Shown piece by piece: positions 1-9,100 of a stretch of 64,000 nt of DNA. Below the pieces are notes generated by a model, which was given only the letters and a program-made list of their open reading frames with translations, did not search any database and had not been told where the DNA came from. Both the position numbers and the translations under genes were made by a program. Within the stretch, counting starts at the first letter, position 1. The number at the start of each line of letters is the position of its first letter. Origin of the DNA: Hippophae tibetana (taxonomy: Eukaryota; Streptophyta; Magnoliopsida; Rosales; Elaeagnaceae); assembly GCA_037013495.1 (NCBI GenBank), contig CM072801.1, positions 32,600,001 through 32,664,000 of the forward strand. Direction: 5' to 3'.

Positions 1-366
1 ATCCTCAATAAGAAACTTGAATTATGTACCCAAATCCATCATTTACATCACTTACCTAGGGTTTTAGGTTTTTCTCCCAAATTTCCGTTTTACTTAGTTT
101 TAATTTTATTCAATAGAACTCAAAAGGAGATATTTGTGCCGACCATGGGTTCTTTATATATGTGTTCAATAAATCCCTTTTTTTGAAAAAAAAAATAGGA
201 GAATAGTAAAAGAAAGGAGCAACTGTTGAAATTTTCAAAAAAAAAAACAAAACATTTGATAAATTCTACTTTTAACTTTATACGACTATAACTTTTGACT
301 CGGGTATCGTAACGAAAATTATAATATATCAAATCGAAGCTCTTATCGATTGACACAATTATTTCA
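1..366 (+). repeat. Partial type A monomer at left window edge
   Basis: The window opens at ATCCTCAATAAG, so the first three bases (GGT) of this A monomer lie outside. Otherwise it is complete, with CCTAGGG, CCATGG and both A tracts. It carries CTCAAAAGGAG instead of CTCTAAAGGAG and AAGAAACTTG instead of AAGGAACTTG. Both are shared with the A monomers at 1456, 5463, 7644, 11654, 12383, 17481, 20393 and 21852. Confidence 0.95.
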
Positions 367-785
367 GGCCTCACTATGGAACCTGAATTATATACCCAAA
401 TTCCATCATTTACATCACTAACCAAGGGTTTTAGCTTTTTCTCGCAAATTTCTGTTTTACTTACTTTCGATTTTATTCAATAGAGCTCTAAAGGAGATAT
501 TTGTTACGACCAAGGTTTCATTATTTATGAGGTCCATAAATCTATATTCTTCGAAAAGGAAATAGGAGTATAGAAAAAGAAAGGAGCAACTTTTGAAATT
601 TTCAATAAAAGAAAACATTTAATAAATCGAACTTTCAACTTTATACGAGAAAAACTTTTGACTATGGTATCGTAAGGACTATTATAATATATTAAATTTA
701 AGCTCTTATCGATTCACACAATTAGTGGTATCCTCAATAAGGAACTTGAATTATGTACCCAAATCCATCATTTACATCACTTACC

Positions 786-793
786 TAGGGTTT
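786..793 (-). promoter_or_regulatory. Telo-box-like core AAACCCTA in type A monomer (example)
   Basis: On the minus strand this reads AAACCCTA, the core of the plant telo-box. On the plus strand the surrounding 12 bases TAGGGTTTTAGG also match a TTTTAGGG-type telomeric repeat exactly. The core sits at the same place in almost every A monomer. B monomers read AAGGGTTTT at the homologous place, one base away, and so lack it. In plants telo-boxes are bound by telomere-repeat-binding factors and can recruit Polycomb complexes. Any such role here is inference. The A monomer at 46955 has lost the core (CCTAAGG), and the chimera at 2914 lacks it because it switches to B sequence just before. Confidence 0.5.
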
Positions 794-906
794 TAGGTTT
801 TTCTCCCAAATTTCCGTTTTACTTAGTTTTAATTTTATTCAATAGAACTCTAAAGGAGATATTTGTGCCGACCATGGGTTCTTTATATATGTGTTCAATA
901 AATCCC

Positions 907-924
907 TTTTTTTGAAAAAAAAAA
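907..924 (+). repeat. Poly(T)/poly(A) dyad in type A monomer (example)
   Basis: Seven T, one G and then ten A form a perfect hairpin-capable dyad with a single-base loop. The tract is present in A monomers across the array. Its A side varies from about 7 to 14 bases between copies and is one of the two sites responsible for A-monomer length variation. In theta and zone 4 variants the T side becomes CTATTTTTCG. In kappa variants the A run is interrupted (GAAAAAACAATAGG). Homopolymer slippage is the likely source of the variation. Confidence 0.8.
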
Positions 925-954
925 TAGGAGAATAGTAAAAGAAAGGAGCAACTG

Positions 955-976
955 TTGAAATTTTCAAAAAAAAAAA
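955..976 (+). repeat. Short dyad followed by second poly(A) tract in type A monomer (example)
   Basis: TTGAAA and TTTCAA flank a single T (955-967), a short perfect dyad, and run straight into an A11 tract (966-976) followed by CAAAACATTT. The A run ranges from about 7 in kappa units to 16 in an eta unit (51563-51578). In zone 4 it becomes AAAACAAAACAAAA. B monomers have TTTTCAATAAAAGAAAAC at the homologous place and almost no length variation there. Confidence 0.8.
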
Positions 977-1095
977 CAAAACATTTGATAAATTCTACTT
1001 TTAACTTTATACGACTATAACTTTTGACTCGGGTATCGTAACGAAAATTATAATATATCAAATCGAAGCTCTTATCGATTGACACAATTATTTCA

Positions 1096-1455
1096 GGCCT
1101 CACTATGGAACCTGAATTATATACCCAAATTCCATCATTTACATCACTAACCAAGGGTTTTAGCTTTTTCTCGCAAATTTCTGTTTTACTTACTTTCGAT
1201 TTTATTCAATAGAGCTCTAAAGGAGATATTTGTTACGACCAAGGTTTCATTATTTATGAGGTCCATAAATCTATATTCTTCGAAAAGGAAATAGGAGTAT
1301 AGAAAAAGAAAGGAGCAACTTTTGAAATTTTCAATAAAAGAAAACATTTAATAAATCGAACTTTCAACTTTATACGAGAAAAACTTTTGACTATGGTATC
1401 GTAAGGAATATTATAATATATCAAATTTAAGCTCTTATCGATTCACACAATTAGT
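1096..1455 (+). repeat. Reference type B monomer (360 bp)
   Basis: A typical complete B monomer. Order of landmarks: GGCCTCACTATGGAACCTG, with the preceding CA completing an AGGCCT site; ATTCCATCATTTACATCACT; CCAAGGGTTTTAGC where A has CCTAGGG; ACTTACTTTCGATTTTATTC; GAGCTC; GTTACGACCAAGG; TTATGAGGTCC; ATTCTTCGAAAAGG; TTTTCAATAAAAGAAAAC where A has the second poly(A) tract; CGAACTTTCAACTTTATACGAG; GACTATGGTATCG; CTCTTATCGATTCAC; and the closing ATTAGT. From boundary to boundary this monomer is 360 bp in nearly all copies I measured, with only a handful at 359 or 361. Confidence 0.95.
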
Positions 1456-2913
1456 GGTATCCTCAATAAGAAACTTGAATTATGTACCCAAATCCATCAT
1501 TTACATCACTTACCTAGGGTTTTAGGTTTTTCTCCCAAATTTCCGTTTTACTTAGTTTTAATTTTATTCAATAGAACTCAAAAGGAGATATTTGTGCCGA
1601 CCATGGGTTCTTTATATATGTGTTCAATAAATCCCTTTTTTTGAAAAAAAAAATAGGAGAATAGTAAAAGAAAGGAGCAACTGTTGAAATTTTCAAAAAA
1701 AAAAACAAAACATTTGATAAATTCTACTTTTAACTTTATACGACTATAACTTTTGACTCGGGTATCGTAACGAAAATTATAATATATCAAATCGAAGCTC
1801 TTATCGATTGACACAATTATTTCAGGCCTCACTATGGAACCTGAATTATATACCCAAATTCCATCATTTACATCACTAACCAAGGGTTTTAGCTTTTTCT
1901 CGCAAATTTCTGTTTTACTTACTTTCGATTTTATTCAATAGAGCTCTAAAGGAGATATTTGTTACGACCAAGGTTTCATTATTTATGAGGTCCATAAATC
2001 TATATTCTTCGAAAAGGAAATAGGAGTATAGAAAAAGAAAGGAGCAACTTTTGAAATTTTCAATAAAAGAAAACATTTAATAAATCGAACTTTCAACTTT
2101 ATACGAGAAAAACTTTTGACTATGGTATCGTAAGGACTATTATAATATATTAAATTTAAGCTCTTATCGATTCACACAATTAGTGGTATCCTCAATAAGG
2201 AACTTGAATTATGTACCCAAATCCATCATTTACATCACTTACCTAGGGTTTTAGGTTTTTCTCCCAAATTTCCGTTTTACTTAGTTTTAATTTTATTCAA
2301 TAGAACTCTAAAGGAGATATTTGTGCCGACCATGGGTTCTTTATATATGTGTTCAATAAATCCCTTTTTTTGAAAAAAAAAATAGGAGAATAGTAAAAGA
2401 AAGGAGCAACTGTTGAAATTTTCAAAAAAAAAAACAAAACATTTGATAAATTCTACTTTTAACTTTATACGACTATAACTTTTGACTCGGGTATCGTAAC
2501 GAAAATTATAATATATCAAATCGAAGCTCTTATCGATTGACACAATTATTTCAGGCCTCACTATGGAACCTGAATTATATACCCAAATTCCATCATTTAC
2601 ATCACTAACCAAGGGTTTTAGCTTTTTCTCGCAAATTTCTGTTTTACTTACTTTCGATTTTATTCAATAGAGCTCTAAAGGAGATATTTGTTACGACCAA
2701 GGTTTCATTATTTATGAGGTCCATAAATCTATATTCTTCGAAAAGGAAATAGGAGTATAGAAAAAGAAAGGAGCAACTTTTGAAATTTTCAATAAAAGAA
2801 AACATTTAATAAATCGAACTTTCAACTTTATACGAGAAAAACTTTTGACTATGGTATCGTAAGGACTATTATAATATATTAAATTTAAGCTCTTATCGAT
2901 TCACACAATTAGT
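1456..2913 (+). repeat. 1458 bp four-monomer block, copy 2 (tandem)
   Basis: Second tandem copy of the block at 1-1455, offset 1458 bp. Internal landmarks, including both poly(A) lengths in each A monomer, match by eye. A chimeric monomer follows directly at 2914. Confidence 0.9.
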
Positions 2914-3275
2914 GGTATCCTCAATAAGGAACTTGAATTATGTACCCAAATCCATCATTTACATCACTAACCAAGGGTTTTAGCTTTTTCTCGCAAATTT
3001 CTGTTTTACTTACTTTCGATTTTATTCAATAGAGCTCTAAAGGAGATATTTGTTACGACCAAGGTTTCATTATTTATGAGGTCCATAAATCTATATTCTT
3101 CGAAAAGGAAATAGGAGTATAGAAAAAGAAAGGAGCAACTTTTGAAATTTTCAATAAAAGAAAACATTTAATAAATCGAACTTTCAACTTTATACGAGAA
3201 AAACTTTTGACTATGGTATCGTAAGGACTATTATAATATATTAAATTTAAGCTCTTATCGATTCACACAATTAGT
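2914..3275 (+). repeat. Chimeric monomer H1: A head joined to B body (362 bp)
   Basis: The first part is type A (GGTATCCTC, then TGTACCCAAATCC). After CCATCATTTACATCACT it becomes type B (AACCAAGGG, CAAATTTCTG, GAGCTC, GGAGTATAG). The switch falls within 2952-2968, a stretch identical in A and B. After the switch it carries the same alpha marks as the preceding B monomer at 2554. The simplest reading is an unequal exchange between an A and a B monomer that added one monomer and shifted the A/B phase. It is flanked by a B tail on the left and an A head on the right, so monomer boundaries stay normal. Confidence 0.92.
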
Positions 3276-5102
3276 GGTATCCTCAATAAGGAACTTGAAT
3301 TATGTACCCAAATCCATCATTTACATCACTTACCTAGGGTTTTAGGTTTTTCTCCCAAATTTCCGTTTTACTTAGTTTTAATTTTATTCAATAGAACTCT
3401 AAAGGAGATATTTGTGCCGACCATGGGTTCTTTATATATGTGTTCAATAAATCCCTTTTTTTGAAAAAAAAAAATAGGAGAATAGTAAAAGAAAGGAGCA
3501 ACTGTTGAAATTTTCAAAAAAAAAACAAAACATTTGATAAATTCTACTTTTAACTTTATACGACTATAACTTTTGACTCGGGTATCGTAACGATAATTAT
3601 AATATATCAAATCGAAGCTCTTATCGATTGACACAATTACTTCAGGCCTCACTATGGAACCTGAATTATATACCCAAATTCCATCATTTACATCACTAAC
3701 CAAGGGTTTTAGCTTTTTCTTGCAAATTTCCGTTTTACTTACTTTCGATTTTATTCAATAGAGCTCTAAAGGAGATATTTGTTACGACCAAGGTTTCATT
3801 ATTTATGAGGTCCATAAATCTATATTCTTCGAAAAGGAAATAGGAGAATAGAAAAAGAAAGGAGCAACTGTTGAAATTTTCAATAAAAGAAAACATTTAA
3901 TAAATCGAACTTTCAACTTTATACGACAAAAACTTTTGACTATGGTATCTTAAGGACTATTATAATATATCAAATTTAAGCTCTTATCTATTAACACAAT
4001 TAGTGGTATCCTCAATAAGGAACTTGAATTATGTACCCAAATCCATCATTTACATCACTTACCTAGGGTTTTTGGTTTTTCTCCCAAATTTCCGTTTTAC
4101 TTAGTTTTAATTTTATTCAATAGAACTCTAAAGGAGATATTTGTGCCGACCATGGGTTCTTTATATATGTGTTCAATAAATCCCTTTTTTTGAAAAAAAA
4201 AAAAAATAGGAGAATAGTAAAAGAAAGGAGCAACTGTTGAAATTTTCAAAAAAAAAACAAAACATTTGATAAATTCTACTTTTAACTTTATACGACTATA
4301 ACTTTTGACTCGGGTATCGTAACAAAAATTATAATATATCAAATCGAAGCTCTTATCGATTAACACAATTACTTCAGGCCTCACTATGGAACCTGAATTA
4401 TATACCCAAATTCCATCATTTACATCACTAACCAAGGGTTTTAGCTTTTTCTCGCAAATTTCCGTTTTACTTACTTTCGATTTTATTCAATAGAGCTCTA
4501 AAGGAGATATTTGTTACGACCAAGGTTTCATTATTTATGAGCTCCATAAATCTATATTCTTTGAAAAGGAAATAGGAGAATAGAAAAAGAAAGGAGCAAC
4601 TGTTGAAATTTTCAATAAAAGAAAACATTTAATAAATCGAACTTTCAACTTTATACGAGAAAAACTTTTGACTATGGTATCGTAAGGACTATTATAATAT
4701 ATTAAAATTTAAGCTCTTATCGATTCACACAATTAGTGGTATCCTCAATAAGGAACTTGAATTATGTACCCAAATCCATCATTTACATCACTTACCTAGG
4801 GTTTTAGGTTTTTCTCCCAAATTTCCGTTTTACTTACTTTCGATTTTATTCAATAGAGCTCTAAAGGAGATATTTGTTCTGACCAAGGTTTCATTATTTA
4901 TGTGTTCCATAAATCTATATTCTTCGAAAAGGAAATAGGAGAATAGAAAAGGAAAGGAGCAACTATTGAAATTTTCAATAAAACAAAACATTTGATAAAT
5001 TCTACTTTTAACTTTATACGACTATAACTTTTGACTCGGGTATCGTAACGAAAATTATAATATATCAAATCGAAGCTCTTACCGATTGACACAATTATTT
5101 CA
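3276..5102 (+). repeat. Broken copy of the 3.28 kb block (beta-gamma-delta)
   Basis: Beta dimer (3276-4004, CGATAATTATA, TTTCTTGC and ATCTTAAGG), gamma dimer (4005-4737, GGGTTTTTGG, GAGCTCCATAAATC and ATTAAAATTT), then the start of a delta monomer at 4738 with TTCTGACCAAGG and TATGTGTTCC. The delta monomer switches to an A tail, so the copy ends prematurely and the epsilon and zeta dimers of the full copies are missing. Confidence 0.85.
4738..5102 (+). repeat. Double-switch mosaic monomer A-B-A (365 bp)
   Basis: Starts as A (GGTATCCTC, CCTAGGG, TTTTTCTCCC). It becomes B between 4818 and 4836 (ACTTACTTTCG, GAGCTC, TTCTGACCAAGG, TTCTTCGAAAAGG). It returns to A between about 4984 and 4993 (ACATTTGATAAATTC, GACTATAACTTTTGACTCGGG). 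The first switch and the private marks TTCTGACC, TATGTGTTCC, GAAAAGGAAAGG and AACTATTG are shared with the delta monomers at 9832, 15663 and 24040. In those the B part runs to the end and an A monomer follows. The second switch is thus best explained as a later deletion of one monomer length by exchange between a delta monomer and the A monomer after it. Confidence 0.88.
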
Positions 5103-7643
5103 GGCCTCACTTTGGAACCTGAATTATATACCCAAATTCCATCATTTACATCACTAACCAAGGGTTTTAGCTTTTTCTCGCAAATTTCCGTTTTACTTAC
5201 TTTCGATCTTATTCAATAGAGCTCTAAAGGAGATATTTGTTACTACCAAGGTTTCATTATTTATGAGGTCCATAAATCTATATTCTTCGAAAAGGAAATA
5301 GGAGAATAGAAAAAGAAAGGAGCAACTGTTGAAATTTTCAATAAAAGAAAACATTTAATAAATCGAACTTTCAACTTTATACGAGAAAAACTTTTGACTA
5401 TGGTATCGTAAGGACTATTATAATATATCAAATTTAAGCTCTTATCTATTCACACAATTAGTGGTATCCTCAATAAGAAACTTGAATTATGTACCCAAAT
5501 CCATCATTTACATCACTTACCTAGGGTTTTAGGTTTTTCTCCCAAATTTCCGTTTTACTTAGTTTTAATTTTATTCAATAGAACTCAAAAGGAGATATTT
5601 GTGCCGACCATGGGTTATTTATATATGTGTTCAATAAATCCCTTTTTTTGAAAAAAAAAATAGGAGAATAGTAAAAGAAAGGAGCAACTGTTGAAATTTT
5701 CAAAAAAAAAACAAAACATTTGATAAATTCTACTTTTAACTTTATACGACTATAACTTTTGACTCGGGTATCGTAACGAAAATTATAATATATCAAATCG
5801 AAGCTCTTATCGATTGACACAATTATTTCAGGCCTCACTATGGAACCTGAATTATATACCCAAATTCCATCATTTACATCACTAACCAAGGGTTTTAGCT
5901 TTTTCTCGCAAATTTCCGTTTTACTTACTTTCGATTTTATTCAATAGAGCTCTAAAGGAGATATTTGTTACGACCAAGGTTTCTTTATTTATGAGGTCCA
6001 TAAATCTATATTCTTCGAAAAGGAAATAGGAGAATAGAAAAAGAAAGGAGCAACTGTTGAAATTTTCAATAAAAGAAAACATTTAATAAATCGAACTTTC
6101 AACTTTATACGAGAAAAACTTTTGACTATGGTATCGTAAGGACTATTATAATATATCAAATTTAAGCTCTTATCGATTCACACAATTAGTGGTATCCTCA
6201 ATAAGGAACTTGAATTATGTACCGAAATCCATCATTTACATCACTTACCTAGGGTTTTGGTTTTTCTCCCAAATTTCCGTTTTACTTAGTTTTAATTTTA
6301 TTCAATAGAACTCAAAAGGAGATATTTGTGCCGACCATGGGTTCTTTATATATGTGTTCAATAAATCCCTTTTTTTGAAAAAAAAAATAGGAGAATAGTA
6401 AAAGAAAGGAGCAACTGTTGAAATTTTCAAAAAAAAAACAAAACATTTGATAAATTCTACTTTTAACTTTATACGACTATAACTTTTGACTCGGGTATCG
6501 TAACGAAAATTATAATATATCAAATCGAAGCTCTTATCGATTGACACAATTATTTCAGGCCTCACTATGGAACCTGAATTATATACCCAAATTCCATCAT
6601 TTACATCACTAACCAAGGGTTTTAGCTTTTTCTCGCAAATTTCCGTTTTACTTACTTTCGATTTTATTCAATAGAGCTCTAAAGGAGATATTTGTTACGA
6701 CCAAGGTTTCTTTATTTATGAGGTCCATAAATCTATATTCTTCGAAAAGGAAATAGGAGAATAGAAAAAGAAAGGAGCAACTGTTGAAATTTTCAATAAA
6801 AGAAAACATTTAATAAATCGAACTTTCAACTTTATACGAGAAAAACTTTTGACTATGGTATCGTAAGGACTATTATAATATATCAAATTTAAGCTCTTAT
6901 CGATTCACACAATTAGTGGTATCCTCAATAAGGAACTTGAATTATGTACCGAAATCCATCATTTACATCACTTACCTAGGGTTTTGGTTTTTCTCCCAAA
7001 TTTCCGTTTTACTTAGTTTTAATTTTATTCAATAGAACTCAAAAGGAGATATTTGTGCCGACCATGGGTTCTTTATATATGTGTTCAATAAATCCCTTTT
7101 TTTGAAAAAAAAATAGGAGAATAGTAAAAGAAAGGAGCAACTGTTGAAATTTTCAAAAAAAAAACAAAACATTTGATAAATTCTACTTTTAACTTTATAC
7201 GACTATAACTTTTGACTCGGGTATCGTAACGAACATTATAATATATCAAATCGAAGCTCTTATCGATTGACACAATTATTTCAGGCCTCACTATGGAACC
7301 TGAATTATATACCCAAATTCCATCATTTACATCACTAACCAAGGGTTTTAGCTTTTTCTCGCAAATTTCCGTTTTACTTACTTTCGATTTTATTCAATAG
7401 AGCTCTAAAGGAGATATTTGTTACGACCAAGGTTTCATTATTTATGAGGTCCATAAATCTATATTCTTCGAAAAGGAAATAGGAGAATAGAAAAAGAAAG
7501 GAGCAACTGTTGAAATTTTCAATAAAAGAAAACATTTAATAAATCGAACTTTCAACTTTATACGAGAAAAACTTTTGACTATGGTATCGTAAGGAATATT
7601 ATAATATATCAAATTTAAGCTCTTATCGATTCACACAATTAGT

Positions 7644-9100
7644 GGTATCCTCAATAAGAAACTTGAATTATGTACCCAAATCCATCATTTACATCACTTA
7701 CCTAGGGTTTTAGGTTTTTCTCCCAAATTTCCGTTTTACTTAGTTTTAATTTTATTCAATAGAACTCAAAAGGAGATATTTGTGCCGACCATGGGTTCTT
7801 TATATATGTGTTCAATAAATCCCTTTTTTTGAAAAAAAAAATAGGAGAATAGTAAAAGAAAGGAGCAACTGTTGAAATTTTCAAAAAAAAAAACAAAACA
7901 TTTGATAAATTCTACTTTTAACTTTATACGACTATAACTTTTGACTCGGGTATCGTAACGAAAATTATAATATATCAAATCGAAGCTCTTATCGATTGAC
8001 ACAATTATTTCAGGCCTCACTATGGAACCTGAATTATATACCCAAATTCCATCATTTACATCACTAACCAAGGGTTTTAGCTTTTTCTCGCAAATTTCTG
8101 TTTTACTTACTTTCGATTTTATTCAATAGAGCTCTAAAGGAGATATTTGTTACGACCAAGGTTTCATTATTTATGAGGTCCATAAATCTATATTCTTCGA
8201 AAAGGAAATAGGAGTATAGAAAAAGAAAGGAGCAACTTTTGAAATTTTCAATAAAAGAAAACATTTAATAAATCGAACTTTCAACTTTATACGAGAAAAA
8301 CTTTTGACTATGGTATCGTAAGGACTATTATAATATATCAAATTTAAGCTCTTATCGATTCACACAATTAGTGTTCGCCTCGCTAAGGAACCTGAATTAT
8401 GTACCCAAATCCATCATTTACATCACTTACCTAGGGTTTTAGGTTTTTCTCCCAAATTTCCGTTTTACTTAGTTTTAATTTTATTCAATAGAACTCTAAA
8501 GGAGATATTTGTGCCGACCATGGGTTCTTTATATATGTGTTCAATAAATCCCTTTTTTTGAAAAAAAAAATAGGAGAATAGTAAAAGAAAGGAGCAACTG
8601 TTCAAATTTTCAAAAAAAAAACAAAACATTTGATAAATTCTACTTTTAACTTTATACGACTATAACTTTTGACTCGGGTATCGTAACGATAATTATAATA
8701 TATCAAATCGAAGCTCTTATCGATTGACACAATTACTTCAGGCCTCACTATGGAACCTGAATTATATACCCAAATTCCATCATTTACATCACTAACCAAG
8801 GGTTTTAGCTTTTTCTTGCAAATTTCCGTTTTACTTACTTTCGATTTTATTCAATAGAGCTCTAAAGGAGATATTTGTTACGACCAAGGTTTCATTATTT
8901 ATGAGGTCCATAAATCTATATTCTTCGAAAAGGAAATAGGAGAATAGAAAAAGAAAGGAGCAACTGTTGAAATTTTCAATAAAAGAAAACATTTAATAAA
9001 TCGAACTTTCAACTTTATACGACAAAAACTTTTGACTATGGTATCTTAAGGACTATTATAATATATCAAATTTAAGCTCTTATCTATTAACACAATTAGT
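7644..9100 (+). repeat. Alpha-beta four-monomer block (1457 bp)
   Basis: Alpha dimer (7644, B with CAAATTTCTG and GGAGTATAG) followed by a beta dimer (8373) whose A monomer opens with the unusual GTTCGCCTCGCTAAGGAACC. It matches 12383-13840 and 13841-15298 mark for mark, including CTGTTCAAATTTTC and CGATAATTATA. Confidence 0.85.

Larger units (their letters stand above)
727..1095 (+). repeat. Reference type A monomer (369 bp)
   Basis: A typical complete A monomer. Order of landmarks: opening GGTATCCTCAATAAGG; CCTAGGGTTTTAGG at about offset 59-72; ACTTAGTTTTAATTTTATTC; GAACTCTAAAGGAGATATTT; GCCGACCATGGGTTC, which holds a CCATGG site; TATATATGTGTTC; a T7-G-A10 tract; GGAGAATAGTAAAAG; a second A11 tract after a TTTTC; CGACTATAACTTTTGACTCGGG; CTCTTATCGATT; and the closing ATTTCA. 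Total length varies from 365 to 373 bp between copies, almost entirely from the two A tracts. The phase was set at the GGTATCC boundary because that is where A and B differ most clearly at their junctions. The biological start of the monomer is arbitrary. Confidence 0.95.
1..1455 (+). repeat. 1458 bp four-monomer block, copy 1 (tandem)
   Basis: Two consecutive dimers, the first with CTCAAAAGGAG and the second with CTCTAAAGGAG, match the next two dimers at 1456-2913 with an offset of exactly 1458 bp. The clearest differences I saw are near the right end, where copy 1 has GGAATATTATAATATATC and copy 2 has GGACTATTATAATATATT. Both B monomers carry the alpha marks CAAATTTCTG and GGAGTATAG. Confidence 0.9.

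Noticed and set aside
120-425. Minus-strand reading frame of about 101-111 codons beginning MVSDVND, repeated in most dimers
   Set aside because: It opens with TTG, not ATG, and spans the A/B junction. Its second half changes frame whenever the A tracts change by one base, giving at least four unrelated C-termini. Indels are not multiples of three and nothing resembles a known domain. It is a by-product of the satellite.
660-692. Bacterial-promoter-like TTGACT ... TATAAT in each monomer
   Set aside because: The spacing is about 19 bases, the motif repeats in every AT-rich monomer, and no gene follows. A bacterial context is not supported.
786-797. Interstitial telomere array
   Set aside because: Only about 1.5 units of a TTTTAGGG-like repeat occur per A monomer. 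There is no tandem run, so I call it at most a telo-box-like motif.
850-865. Shine-Dalgarno-like AAAGGAGATATTTG in every monomer
   Set aside because: No start codon with a meaningful frame follows at the right distance, and the array looks eukaryotic.
727-1095. Internal half-monomer (~180 bp) periodicity suggesting an older nucleosome-sized repeat
   Set aside because: I compared the two halves of A and of B by eye and saw no convincing homology beyond short AT-rich words. A sensitive self-alignment of the consensus would be needed to detect a very old duplication.
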